Shown: piece after piece, positions 53,909 to 62,323 of the stretch
How the letters are laid out: each line of letters starts with the position of its first letter
How positions within the stretch are numbered: position 1 is the first letter of the stretch
Origin: WHSW01 sp963851045
GTDB lineage: Bacteria; Actinomycetota; Thermoleophilia; Solirubrobacterales; 70-9
DNA: 64,000 bases
Direction: 5' to 3'
Assembly (NCBI GenBank): GCA_963851045.1
Contig: CAWKNC010000002.1
Location: 248,001-312,000 of the forward strand
Notes under the pieces: generated by a model
Seen by the model: only the letters and a program-made list of their open reading frames with translations
Databases searched by the model: none
What the model was told of the DNA's origin: nothing
Program-made: the position numbers and the translations under genes

Positions 53909-55093
53909 ATGTCCCAGACTGTGATCCTCGGTACCGCGCGCACCCCGTTCGCAAAGATGGGCGGAGCACTGGCGTCCAAGGGCGCAACCGAGCTCGGCGG
54001 CGAGGCGATCACCGCGGCACTCGAGCGGGCCGACGTTTCGCCGGACCAGGTCCAGCAGGTCATCTACGGCCAGGTGCTGCAGGCGGGCCAGGGCCAGATT
54101 CCCTCGCGTCAGGCTCAGATCGAGGGCGGGATTCCAAAGCACGTCCCCTCCGAGACCATCAACAAGGTGTGCGCATCGGGCATGCGCGCGATCGGGCTCG
54201 CCGACCAGGCAGTTCGCGCGGGCGACCTCGACGTCGGTGTCACCGGCGGCATGGAGTCGATGTCCAACGCGCCATACCTGCTGCCGGGCGCTCGCTTCGG
54301 CTTTCGCATGGGCGATGTCACCGCCGTCGACGCGATGACCCACGACGGGCTCACGAACCCGTTCACCAGCAAGCAGATGATCAACGAGGCCAGCGAGGTC
54401 GGAAACGAGCTCGAGATCACCCGGCCCGATCTCGACCGGTGGGCCGTGCGGTCGCATCAGCTCGCCGCAAAGGCGACCGAGGACGGAAAGCTCGCCGACG
54501 AGATCGTTTCCGTGACGGTGAAGAGCCGCAAGGCTGAGACGGTGGTCGAGACCGACGAGGCGATCCGGCCGGACACAAGCATCGAGACCCTGGCGAAGCT
54601 GAAGGCGATCGGCGACGACGACGCCACCCACACGGCCGGCAATTCCCCGGGCGTCAACGACGGCGCCGCCGCGGTGGTGGTCGCCTCCTCGGACTGGGCC
54701 GAGTCCAACGGCAAGACGCCGCTCGCAACCGTGCTCGCCTATGGCACCGTCGCCGATGACTTCCCCTACCTGGCGAAGACTCCCGCATTGGCGGCCCAGC
54801 AGGCGCTTGACAAGATCGGCAAGTCGGCGGATGAGATCGACCTCTGGGAGATCAACGAGGCGTTCGCGTCGGTGGCGCTGAACTCGGTCCGGATGCTTGG
54901 CATCGAAGAGGACAACGTCAACGTCAACGGCGGGGCGATTGCGCTGGGCCATCCAATCGGCGCGTCCGGCGCGCGCATCGTCGGTGCGCTCATTCACGAG
55001 CTGCGTCGCCGCGGTGGCGGCCTCGGCTGCGCGGCGATCTGCTCCGGGGGCGGCCAGGGCGACGCGATCATCATCGAGGTCGCGGGGGAGTAG
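53909..55093 (+). CDS. acetyl-CoA acetyltransferase (thiolase)
   Basis: 394 residues. The acyl-accepting Cys lies in INKVCASGMRAIGLA (about residue 89), the His in IALGHPIGASGARI (about 348) and the second Cys in AAICSGGGQGDA (about 379). The start SQTVILGTARTPFAK from ATG 53909 is the usual thiolase N-terminus; the upstream frame extension to 53816 is not. It either cleaves acetoacetyl-CoA or condenses acetyl-CoA; with the ETF and dehydrogenase genes nearby a catabolic role is likely. Confidence 0.95.
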   Translation: MSQTVILGTARTPFAKMGGALASKGATELGGEAITAALERADVSPDQVQQVIYGQVLQAGQGQIPSRQAQIEGGIPKHVPSETINKVCASGMRAIGLADQAVRAGDLDVGVTGGMESMSNAPYLLPGARFGFRMGDVTAVDAMTHDGLTNPFTSKQMINEASEVGNELEITRPDLDRWAVRSHQLAAKATEDGKLADEIVSVTVKSRKAETVVETDEAIRPDTSIETLAKLKAIGDDDATHTAGNSPGVNDGAAAVVVASSDWAESNGKTPLATVLAYGTVADDFPYLAKTPALAAQQALDKIGKSADEIDLWEINEAFASVALNSVRMLGIEEDNVNVNGGAIALGHPIGASGARIVGALIHELRRRGGGLGCAAICSGGGQGDAIIIEVAGE

Positions 55094-55099
55094 AGGCCG

Positions 55100-55924
55100 A
55101 TCTCTCAGCCTGCGGCAAGTGAGGACAAAACCCGCGAAGCGGCCTTTTTCGATCTCGATCGGACGCTCATTTCGGGCTCGTCTGGACTCCCGTGGGCGCG
55201 CGCTGCCGCAAAGGCGGGCCTGATCAGTCGCCAGCAGATGGCGAAGTGGGGAGTCGATGCCCTGAAGTTTCGCCTCCGCGGCGCCAGCGACGAGGCAACC
55301 GAGAAGCTGCTCGGCGAGATCAAGCAGGTGTTCGAGGGAATGTCGGCGCGGACGCTCGCTCGGATGGCTCCCGAGGTTCTGGTCGGAGTCCTGCCGCGGA
55401 TCTATCCGGAGATGCTCGAGGAGGTCTACGTCCACCAGGACGCGGGTCGGCCGACCTTCATCGTCAGCGCCGCCGGGGACGAGCTCGTGCAGCTGCTCGC
55501 GCGGATCCTCTACATGGACGGTGGCATCGGCACGGCCTATGAGGTCGGCGAGGACGGGCTTTACACCGGCAGGCTCGGCGGCACCTTTATGTATGGCGAG
55601 GGCAAGGTCGATGCGATGCGGCGCCTTGCCGAGGAGCTCGATATCGATCTCGCCGCGTCCTATGCGTACTCCGACTCCGCGTCGGACCTGCCGATGCTGC
55701 GTGCGGTCGGCCACCCGGTGGTCGTCAATCCCGACGAGCCCCTTGCCAGGATCGCCCGCGACGAGGGATGGCGGGTAATGCGCTTCGAGCGACTCGGCAG
55801 GCGCCTTGCCCTGGGTGCGTTGACCGCGACGATCCTCGCCGCGGGAGTGCTGGGTCGCAATAGGATCGGCGGGTGGAAGCAGCCGACCTCGCGTTCAGCG
55901 GCCTTGCGCGCCAGGCGCAGCTGA
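55100..55924 (+). CDS. HAD-IB family hydrolase (SerB-like), no canonical start
   Basis: Phosphatase-like protein of about 274 residues. Motif I AAFFDLDRTLISGSS, motif II FIVSAAGDE and motif IV YAYSDSASDLPMLRAVGHP are all present, followed by VVNPDEPLARIARDEGW and a C-terminal membrane-like helix (LALGALTATILAAGVLG). The first ATG (55238) lies 46 codons downstream and would remove motif I. Between the thiolase stop and motif I the only start-like codon in frame is ATC 55100. A GTG at 55119 in another frame would need a shift at a T5 run. Resembles HAD-IB members fused to or acting with acyltransferases. Confidence 0.8.
   Translation: MSQPAASEDKTREAAFFDLDRTLISGSSGLPWARAAAKAGLISRQQMAKWGVDALKFRLRGASDEATEKLLGEIKQVFEGMSARTLARMAPEVLVGVLPRIYPEMLEEVYVHQDAGRPTFIVSAAGDELVQLLARILYMDGGIGTAYEVGEDGLYTGRLGGTFMYGEGKVDAMRRLAEELDIDLAASYAYSDSASDLPMLRAVGHPVVVNPDEPLARIARDEGWRVMRFERLGRRLALGALTATILAAGVLGRNRIGGWKQPTSRSAALRARRS
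55861..55866 (+). promoter_or_regulatory. leaderless-type -10 element TAGGAT
   Basis: TAGGAT lies 6 nt before GTG 55873 of the amidase gene, inside the HAD coding region. Confidence 0.45.
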
Positions 55925-57282
55925 TCGCGGCGGGTGAGGTCAGCTCACGCGAGCTGACCGAGCTCTACCTGGAGCGGATCGATCGGCTCGGCCCAAGGGT
56001 CAACGCCTTCACGGAGGTGCTGGCCGAGAGCGCTCTGGTCGAGGCGGATGCTGCGGATGCCAAGCGCGCCAACGGCGAGAGCGCGCCGCTCCGCGGAGTC
56101 CCGGTAGCGATCAAGGACAACATGGACGTCGAGGGCGCGGCCACGTGTTTCGGAAGCCTCGCTTTCGAGGACGCGCCGGCGGCTGAGGACTCAGTGGTCG
56201 TGCGGCGGCTGCGCTCCGCAGGGGCGGTGATCCTCGCGAAGACGACGCTGTCGGAGTTGGCGATCCTGCCGTTCACCGAAACGCAGGGATGGGGCGCGAC
56301 CCGCAACCCCTGGGATCCGTCGCGAAGCTGCGGGGGCTCGAGCGGCGGAAGCGGAGCCGCGGTCGCGGCTGGGCTTGCGGGCGCAGCGTCGGCGACCGAC
56401 GGAGGGGGCTCGATTCGGATCCCGGCGGCGTTCTGTGGTCTCTACGGCCTGAAGCCGCAGCGCGGGCGCGTTCCCATGGAGCCGCCTGACCACTGGTATG
56501 GGCTCTCAGCAAGCGGCTGCGTCACCCGGACGGTCGCCGACACGGCGCTATATCTGGACGCCGCCGCCGGGCCGGGCGGCGACCGTGGCGGCCCGCCGCC
56601 GCCCGACCAGCTGTTCGCAGAGGCCGCAGTCTCCGCCGCGCCGCGCCTGCGAGTGGCCGTTTCCGATCGCGCCCCGCGCTCGCTGATCCCGGGCCGCGTC
56701 AGCGATGACGCCCGCGCCGGGGTTGCTCACATCGAGGAGGTGCTGCGGGGATGCGGCCACGATGTCCGTCGCCACGATCCCGACTACGGCCTTGCGACGC
56801 AGAATCTGATCACCCGCTTTCTCGGCGGTATCCACGAGGACGTCGAGGCTGTGCCGAGAGCGGAGGCACTCGAGCCGAGGACCCGCGGCATCGGTCGCCT
56901 CGGGGGTGCCTATCCGCGTGCGATCGTGCGCCGCGCCTGGCGAGCCGCGGCGGCCGATGCCGACCGCATCCAGCGAAGCCTTGCGAACTACGACGTGCTG
57001 CTCACACCGACCGTGGGCGAAACGGCAATCGAGGTTGACCGTTGGCAGGGGCAGGGCGCGCTGCGAACGGTGATGGCACTGGCTCGGACGTTCGCTTTCA
57101 CGCCGGTCTGGAATCACACGGGTCAGCCGGCTGCGGCAGTTCCAGCCGGGTTTACCGATGCCGGGCTGCCGCGCTCAGTGTCGTTGATCGGCAGGCCCGG
57201 CGACGAGGCGACGCTGCTCTCGCTCTCGGCGCAGATCGAGGCCGAGACCGAGTGGCCCGCCCAGCGCCCGCCGGGCTTCTAG
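55873..57282 (+). CDS. amidase signature family protein
   Basis: 469 residues. The Ser-cisSer-Lys triad is visible: Lys in GVPVAIKDNMD (about 80), and the Ser pair in SCGGSSGGSGAAVAAGLAG (about 155-173), with GGSIRIPAAFCGLYGLKP following. It resembles GatA but no gatB or gatC is present, so it is probably an independent amidase or an aryl/acyl-amide hydrolase. It overlaps the HAD gene by 52 bp, and the leaderless-type element supports GTG 55873. Confidence 0.9.
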   Translation: MEAADLAFSGLARQAQLIAAGEVSSRELTELYLERIDRLGPRVNAFTEVLAESALVEADAADAKRANGESAPLRGVPVAIKDNMDVEGAATCFGSLAFEDAPAAEDSVVVRRLRSAGAVILAKTTLSELAILPFTETQGWGATRNPWDPSRSCGGSSGGSGAAVAAGLAGAASATDGGGSIRIPAAFCGLYGLKPQRGRVPMEPPDHWYGLSASGCVTRTVADTALYLDAAAGPGGDRGGPPPPDQLFAEAAVSAAPRLRVAVSDRAPRSLIPGRVSDDARAGVAHIEEVLRGCGHDVRRHDPDYGLATQNLITRFLGGIHEDVEAVPRAEALEPRTRGIGRLGGAYPRAIVRRAWRAAAADADRIQRSLANYDVLLTPTVGETAIEVDRWQGQGALRTVMALARTFAFTPVWNHTGQPAAAVPAGFTDAGLPRSVSLIGRPGDEATLLSLSAQIEAETEWPAQRPPGF

Positions 57283-57319
57283 GGGGCCGGCGGTCGCACT
57301 GGGAGGGCGAACAAACGGG

Positions 57320-57325
57320 TAGCCT
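57320..57325 (+). promoter_or_regulatory. leaderless-type -10 element TAGCCT
   Basis: TAGCCT lies 7 nt before ATG 57333; no ribosome site. Confidence 0.5.
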
Positions 57326-57332
57326 GGCGGGC

Positions 57333-57536
57333 ATGACCCTGAAGGTTGTTCGCAATGAGATCGATGGCTGGGACGTCATTCGCGAAGGCGAGGATCAGGC
57401 GATCTCCAACCACGTCGATCGCGCCAGCGCGGAGGCCGCGGCGAAGATGCGCTCCGACGAGGAGGGCATCGGCGAGGGCACCGACGACGAGTCCGTCATC
57501 GTCAAGCCCGAGGAAGTCCACGGCATCGACGACTGA
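57333..57536 (+). CDS. DUF2188-like small protein
   Basis: 67 residues, acidic. LKVVRNEIDGWDVIREGEDQA and the following DRASAEAAAKMRSDEEG resemble DUF2188 proteins, small beta-beta-alpha proteins without a known role. It ends with a long acidic tail. The frame upstream to 57042 is a shadow of the amidase gene. Confidence 0.7.
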   Translation: MTLKVVRNEIDGWDVIREGEDQAISNHVDRASAEAAAKMRSDEEGIGEGTDDESVIVKPEEVHGIDD

Positions 57537-57546
57537 TCGCTGGATG

Positions 57547-57552
57547 TACGCT
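57547..57552 (+). promoter_or_regulatory. leaderless-type -10 element TACGCT
   Basis: TACGCT lies 10 nt before ATG 57563, at the long end of the accepted spacing. Confidence 0.35.
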
Positions 57553-57562
57553 TGCGCCACTC

Positions 57563-57970
57563 ATGAGCGATTCCCGAAAGATCCGTGTCGTCGTGGCCAA
57601 GCCCGGTCTCGACGGTCACGACCGCGGTGCCAAGATCATTGCCCGCGCCCTGCGCGATGCGGGCATGGAGGTCATCTACACCGGCCTCCATCAGACGCCT
57701 GAGCAGATCGCGGCAACCGTGATTCAGGAGGACGCCGACGCCGTCGGCCTCTCGATTCTCTCCGGGGCGCACATGACGCTGGTTCCGCGGATCGTGGAGC
57801 TGCTCAGAGAGCAGGACGCCGAGGAGGTCGTGCTCACTGTCGGTGGAACGATCCCCGCTGAGGACATCACCGAGCTCAAGGAGCTCGGCGTGGCCGAGGT
57901 CTTCACACCCGGCTCGTCGACCGACGAGATCGTGGAGTTCATCGAAAGCGCTGTCACACAGCGCGCCTAA
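57563..57970 (+). CDS. stand-alone cobalamin-binding subunit (methylmalonyl-CoA mutase C-terminal type)
   Basis: 135 residues equal to the B12-binding domain of acyl-CoA mutases. The base-off motif DGHDRG (17-22) supplies His19 as the cobalt ligand; VGLSILSGAHMTLVP and VLTVGGTIPAEDITELKELGVAEVF follow. It lacks the substrate barrel, so it must pair with a separate large subunit, as in two-piece mutases. MeaB at 49045 is the expected chaperone. Confidence 0.92.
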   Translation: MSDSRKIRVVVAKPGLDGHDRGAKIIARALRDAGMEVIYTGLHQTPEQIAATVIQEDADAVGLSILSGAHMTLVPRIVELLREQDAEEVVLTVGGTIPAEDITELKELGVAEVFTPGSSTDEIVEFIESAVTQRA

Positions 57971-57978
57971 CCAACCGA

Positions 57979-57994
57979 TTGACTGATCAGTCAA
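57979..57994. promoter_or_regulatory. 16-bp palindromic operator upstream of etfB
   Basis: TTGACTGATCAGTCAA is a perfect palindrome 15 bp before a TAATAT -10 (58009-58014). This form is typical of TetR-family operators that control fatty-acid and acyl-CoA genes. The regulator is not in the window. Confidence 0.6.
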
Positions 57995-58008
57995 GCGGCG
58001 CAGCTCGC

Positions 58009-58039
58009 TAATATCCGCGCCGCTCATCCCCTAAGGAGG
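58009..58039 (+). promoter_or_regulatory. etf operon -10 and ribosome site
   Basis: TAATAT (58009-58014) and a strong AAGGAGG (58033-58039) precede TTG 58048 by 8 nt. This is one of the best Shine-Dalgarno sequences in the window and fixes the TTG start. Confidence 0.65.
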
Positions 58040-58047
58040 ACCCTGAC

Positions 58048-58842
58048 TTGAAGATTTGCTGTCTCGTCAAGGAGGTCCCGGACGCCGCTGTTCAAAAGCG
58101 GATCGATCCGGGAACCAAGCGGCTCGACCGCTCTGGCGAGAAGAACCTCAACCCGTTCGACACGCATGGCATCGAGGCCGCCATGCAGATCCGCGAAGGC
58201 GACAATGGCGCCGAAGTGGAGGAGATCATCGCGGTCACGATGGGCCCGGAGAGCTCGGTCCGCGCGCTGCACAAGGCAGTGGCGCTGGGTGCCGATCGCT
58301 CCGTCCAGCTGACCGATGGCGCCCTCGAGGGCTCCGACGTCTGCGCGACGGGCTACGCCCTCGCGAAGGTGCTCGAGTCCGAGTCGCCCGATCTCGTCCT
58401 TCTCGGGCAGCAGTCAGACGATGGCGAGTGCTACACGATCGGTGCGGTCGTGGCGGACCATCTGAAGATGCCGTCGCTGACGCAGGTGATCAAGATCGAC
58501 GTCGAGGACGGCAAGCTCGTCTGCGAGCGCCAGGCGGAGTACGGCTATGACACGGTCGAGGTCGACCTGCCGGCCGTCATCTCCGTTGGTGACGCGATCA
58601 ACGAGCCTCGCTACCCGTCGCTCAAGGCGATCATGGGCGCGAAGAAGAAGCCGCTCGACACCAAGGCCACCGGCGACGTCGGCATCGATTCCGGCGAGGT
58701 CGGCGAGGCTGGCTCGAAGACCCAGGTGCTCGGAATCAACCCGCCGCCCGAGAAGCAGGCCGGCGAGATAATCGAGGACGAGGACACCAACGAGACGGTC
58801 GAGAAGATCGTCGCGTGGATGGACGAAAGGAAGCTGATTTAG
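58048..58842 (+). CDS. etfB: electron transfer flavoprotein subunit beta
   Basis: 264 residues starting KICCLVKEVPDAA from TTG 58048. AVTMGPESSVRALHKAVALGADR and LVLLGQQSDDGECYTIGAVVADHL are ETF-beta AMP-binding landmarks. It forms the heterodimer that accepts electrons from acyl-CoA dehydrogenases. The region after residue 205 (acidic, ending KIVAWMDERKLI) is a little longer than usual. Its TAG stop is directly followed by the etfA ATG. Confidence 0.95.
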   Translation: MKICCLVKEVPDAAVQKRIDPGTKRLDRSGEKNLNPFDTHGIEAAMQIREGDNGAEVEEIIAVTMGPESSVRALHKAVALGADRSVQLTDGALEGSDVCATGYALAKVLESESPDLVLLGQQSDDGECYTIGAVVADHLKMPSLTQVIKIDVEDGKLVCERQAEYGYDTVEVDLPAVISVGDAINEPRYPSLKAIMGAKKKPLDTKATGDVGIDSGEVGEAGSKTQVLGINPPPEKQAGEIIEDEDTNETVEKIVAWMDERKLI

Positions 58843-59820
58843 ATGGCGGGCATTCTCGTTTACGCCCTTCACGACGACGAGGGCAACTTCAACAAGAACT
58901 CGCTCGGGGCAATCGCGGAGGCCGCGAAGCTGGCTGGCGAGCTCGGGACCGAGGCTGCCGCGGTTGTCGTTGGCGACGTTTCCGACGAGGCGGCGGCGGG
59001 GCTCGGTGCCCACGGCGCCAAGCGCGTGTTTCGCGCCAAGGATGTGCCCGAGGGCCTCGCGCAGCCGATCGTGGACGTGATGGCAAAGGTGATCTCCGAC
59101 GAGGGGTTCAGCTACGCCCTCTTCGGCGGCGGTCTGCTCGGCTTCGAGATCGGTGCCGGTCTCACCGCGCGTCTGAACGCCGGTGTGACCATGGAGGTGA
59201 CCGCGGTGAAGGTCGTCGACGGCAAGCTCGTCTCCGAGCGTCCGGTCCTCCAGGACTCGGCGATCGTCGACGTCGGTTACGTCGGTGAGCCGGGCATCAT
59301 CATCAGCCGCCTCAACGCGTTCGCCGAGAGCGACGGTTCCGGTGGCACGGCCGAGGTCGTCGACGTCGACGTCGAGCTCTCCGAGTGGTCGTCGAGGGCG
59401 CGGATGCGCCAGCGCGGCGAGCAGCGCGGTGCCGACGTCAACATCGAGGACGCGGACATCCTGGTCGGTGGCGGCCGCGGGCTTGGCGAGAAGGACAACT
59501 TCTCGCTCGCCGAGGATCTCGCCGACGCGCTCGGTGGAGCCGTTGCGGCGACGCGTGCGGTGGTGGATGCCGGCTGGTACCCCTATGCCGCGCAGATCGG
59601 CCAGACGGGTAAGACCGTCGCGCCGAAGCTGTACCTGGCGGCGGGGATCTCCGGCGCGATTCAGCACAAGGTCGGTATGCAGAACTCGGAGAACATCCTT
59701 GCGATCAACAAGGACCCGAACGCGCCGATCTTCGAGTTCGCCGACCTCGGAGTCGTTGGCGACCTCCACAAGATCATGCCGAAGCTGACCGAGGCCGTTA
59801 AGGCCAAGAGGGGCGGCTGA
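58843..59820 (+). CDS. etfA: electron transfer flavoprotein subunit alpha
   Basis: 325 residues. It starts GILVYALHDDEGNFNKNSLG and the C-terminal FAD domain has VGGGRGLGEKDNFSLAEDLAD, GWYPYAAQIGQTGKTVAPKLY, AAGISGAIQHKVGM and ILAINKDPNAPIFEFADLGVVGD (quoted in part), which together form the canonical FAD site. No bifurcation-specific partner is present, so it should be a conventional ETF serving the quinone oxidoreductase encoded next. Confidence 0.95.
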   Translation: MAGILVYALHDDEGNFNKNSLGAIAEAAKLAGELGTEAAAVVVGDVSDEAAAGLGAHGAKRVFRAKDVPEGLAQPIVDVMAKVISDEGFSYALFGGGLLGFEIGAGLTARLNAGVTMEVTAVKVVDGKLVSERPVLQDSAIVDVGYVGEPGIIISRLNAFAESDGSGGTAEVVDVDVELSEWSSRARMRQRGEQRGADVNIEDADILVGGGRGLGEKDNFSLAEDLADALGGAVAATRAVVDAGWYPYAAQIGQTGKTVAPKLYLAAGISGAIQHKVGMQNSENILAINKDPNAPIFEFADLGVVGDLHKIMPKLTEAVKAKRGG

Positions 59821-59826
59821 GGCAAG

Positions 59827-61536
59827 ATGGCGTCCGGCGCGGCTGTGGAGCCGCAGGAGTTCCCACCTCCCTTTGATGAGCACGAGCTGATCGCAAAGCC
59901 GACCGATCCGGAGGATGAACGGATCGAGGTCGGCGTCGCGATCGTCGGCGGCGGGCCGGCCGGGCTGGCATGTGCCAACCGTCTCCTGGACCTGCTCGCC
60001 GACGAGCCGAAGCTGATGGAGAAGCTCGGCGAGGTGCCCGTTGCCGTCGTCGAAAAGGGCAAGGTCTGCGGCGCTCACAACCTGAGCGGGGCGAACATGG
60101 TCCCGGGACCGATGAAGGAGCTGTTTCCCGATCTGGATCCCGCCGACTGGCCCTTCGCCTATCAGGAGGTCACGAAGGACGCTGTCTATCTGCTGACCAA
60201 GAAGGCGGCGCTGCCTCTCGTGCCGATGCCGCCGAACTTCCGCAACCACGGCAACTACGTGATCTCCGTTTCGAAGCTCGCGCGGTTCCTCGCGGAGCAG
60301 GCCGAGGAGAAGGGCGCCTACATCCTCACGGAGACGGTCGCCGACAGGCTGCTCGTCGAGGACCGCATCGTCCGCGGTATCCGCTCAGGCGATCGCGGGC
60401 GCGGCAAGGATGGCGAGCCGCAGGGCAACTTCGAGCCGGGCTCGGACGTGGTCGCCAAGCACACGGTTCTCGCCGAGGGCACGCTTGGGCATCTCACCCA
60501 GGCGGCCGTCGAGTACTTCGAGCTCCAGGGCACGCTGCCGGTGCGCTGGGAGCTCGGCGTCAAGGAAGTGTGGAAGGTCGAGAAGCCGCTCGACAAGGTG
60601 ATTCACACCATGGGTTGGCCGCTGCGAAAGCGGGCCAAGTACAACGAGTTCGGCGGCAGCTTCATCTACCCGATGGGCGAGGACAAGCTCTGCATCGGCA
60701 TGGTCATCGGCCTCGATTACACGGACTCGACGCTGTCGTGCCACGACCTCCTGCAGGAGTTCAAGCTCCATCCGTTCGTCAAAAAGATCCTCGAAGGCGG
60801 GGAGCGCGTCGCCTGGGGTGCCAAGACGATCCCCTCCGGCGGCTATTTCTCGATGCCCCGCAGCCTGGCGGTGCCGGGCATGGCGATCGCCGGCGATGCG
60901 GCCAGCATGGTCAACGTCCCGACGCTCAAGGGCGTGCACTACTCGATCCAGGCCGGCATGTACGCCGCGGAGGCGATCTTCGAGGCGTTGAAGAAGGACT
61001 CAGTCAACCTCGACGCCTACGACCAGAAGGTGCGCAACTCCGCGATCGACCGCGACCTCTTCGAGTCGCGCAATATGCGCGCCGTCTTCGCGAAGGGGTT
61101 CTTCGCCGGTGGCGCACTCGCCAGTGCGATGACGATCACCAAGGGGACTGTCCCAGGTGGCAAGTGGGAGTACGAGCACGACACCGAGATCGCGATGAAG
61201 GATCAGGGTGCCGACGAGAGCTACCCGAAGCCCGACAACAAGCTGACGTTCAACAAGCTCGACTCGGTCTTCCTCTCGGGTAACGCGACGCGCGACGACG
61301 CTCCGAACCACGTGAAGATCCAAAGCCACGTCCCGCTCGAGCTCGCCAAGACATGGGTCAACCTCTGCCCCGCGCAGGTCTATGAGATTCCCGACGCTCA
61401 GCTGGAGAGCGGCGCGGCCGAGGTGGATGTCCACGTGACGGCATCCAACTGCGTGCAGTGCGGCGCGATCAATGCCAAGGGCGGTCGCCTGACCATGCCC
61501 GAGGGCGGCGACGGGCCCCTTTACCAAGAGGTGTAG
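59827..61536 (+). CDS. ETF:quinone oxidoreductase (FixC-like) with altered Fe-S domain
   Basis: 569-residue membrane-associated flavoprotein that passes ETF electrons to the quinone pool. The FAD motif VAIVGGGPAGLACANR is at about 37-52; GAHNLSGANM, SGGYFSMPRSLAVPGMAIAG and GDAASMVNVPTLKGVHYSI (in part) are family landmarks. The C-terminal ferredoxin-like part has Cys in LCPAQVYE (about 514) and NCVQCGAI (542 and 545), but the fourth cluster Cys expected two residues later is Ile. MPEGGDGPLYQEV is the normal end. Coupled to etfA by a 6-nt gap. Confidence 0.92.
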   Translation: MASGAAVEPQEFPPPFDEHELIAKPTDPEDERIEVGVAIVGGGPAGLACANRLLDLLADEPKLMEKLGEVPVAVVEKGKVCGAHNLSGANMVPGPMKELFPDLDPADWPFAYQEVTKDAVYLLTKKAALPLVPMPPNFRNHGNYVISVSKLARFLAEQAEEKGAYILTETVADRLLVEDRIVRGIRSGDRGRGKDGEPQGNFEPGSDVVAKHTVLAEGTLGHLTQAAVEYFELQGTLPVRWELGVKEVWKVEKPLDKVIHTMGWPLRKRAKYNEFGGSFIYPMGEDKLCIGMVIGLDYTDSTLSCHDLLQEFKLHPFVKKILEGGERVAWGAKTIPSGGYFSMPRSLAVPGMAIAGDAASMVNVPTLKGVHYSIQAGMYAAEAIFEALKKDSVNLDAYDQKVRNSAIDRDLFESRNMRAVFAKGFFAGGALASAMTITKGTVPGGKWEYEHDTEIAMKDQGADESYPKPDNKLTFNKLDSVFLSGNATRDDAPNHVKIQSHVPLELAKTWVNLCPAQVYEIPDAQLESGAAEVDVHVTASNCVQCGAINAKGGRLTMPEGGDGPLYQEV

Positions 61537-61537
61537 C

Positions 61538-62323
61538 TCGGCCACCTACCGGCAGCTGCTCGGGACCCGCTGGCGCCTGCTGGCAGCGGTCCTTCCTGCC
61601 GTCGTCCTCGTCGGCGTCGCGAAGTGTGTCGTTTCCGGCCTTGGTCTCGAGGACATCGAGATCAACCCTCTGTACACAGGGCTCGTCGCGGGCAACATCT
61701 TCCTGCTGGGCTTTCTGCTTTCCGGAGTCCTCTCCGACTTCAAGGAGGCCGAGAAACTGCCGGTCGAGCTGACGGCGAGCCTCGAGTCGATTGCCGACGA
61801 GCTGCTGAGCATCCACAAGCTCAGCGACTCGCCCGAGGCACGGGCGGGCCTCCGCCACGTCAGCGCGACGGTCGACTCGATCGTCGGCTGGCTTCACGGC
61901 AGGATCACCCTGACACCCGTGTTGGCCCATGTCAGCGCCTTCAACGGGGTCTTCGCGAGCCTGGAGGAGCAAACCCAGCCGGGCTACATCACCAGGATCA
62001 AGGGCGAGCAGAACGCGGTCCGGCGAATGATCATGCGGATCAACGCGATCCGCAGCACGTCGTTCGTCGCCGCCGGGTTCACCGTCGCCGCGCTGACCTC
62101 GCTGCTGCTGATCACGCTCCTGCTGTTCATCGACGTGGCGCCGCTGGTGACCGACACGATCCTGATCTGCATCCTCACCTTCCTCCTGGTCTACGTGCTC
62201 CTCCTGGTCCGCGACCTCGACAATCCGTTCGAGTACGCGGTTGGCGAGATCGGTGGCTCGGCTGAGGCTTCGCTTGAGCCGCTCATCGGACTTCAGAACC
62301 GCCTCGCGACCTACGTCGACTGA
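61538..62323 (+). CDS. four-helix membrane protein, start unresolved
   Basis: About 261 residues. Two N-terminal membrane helices (RLLAAVLPAVVLVGVAK, GLVAGNIFLLGFLLSGVL), a helical cytosolic region (KLPVELTASLESIADELLSI to RIKGEQNAVRRMIMR), then two more helices near the C-terminus. This resembles bestrophin-like/DUF4239 topology but I cannot name it. No ATG, GTG or TTG exists in frame between a TGA at 61490 and GTG 61919, deep in the protein. CTG 61556 is the only near-cognate codon before the first helix. Its TGA overlaps the GNAT start. Confidence 0.72.
   Translation, partial: SATYRQLLGTRWRLLAAVLPAVVLVGVAKCVVSGLGLEDIEINPLYTGLVAGNIFLLGFLLSGVLSDFKEAEKLPVELTASLESIADELLSIHKLSDSPEARAGLRHVSATVDSIVGWLHGRITLTPVLAHVSAFNGVFASLEEQTQPGYITRIKGEQNAVRRMIMRINAIRSTSFVAAGFTVAALTSLLLITLLLFIDVAPLVTDTILICILTFLLVYVLLLVRDLDNPFEYAVGEIGGSAEASLEPLIGLQNRLATYVD

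Noticed and set aside
57042..57332. N-terminal extension of the DUF2188-like protein
   Set aside because: This part of the frame is a shadow of the amidase C-terminus, and the TAGCCT element favours ATG 57333.
58414..60249. 611-residue minus-strand open frame
   Set aside because: Antisense to etfB, etfA and the oxidoreductase; composition typical of a shadow.
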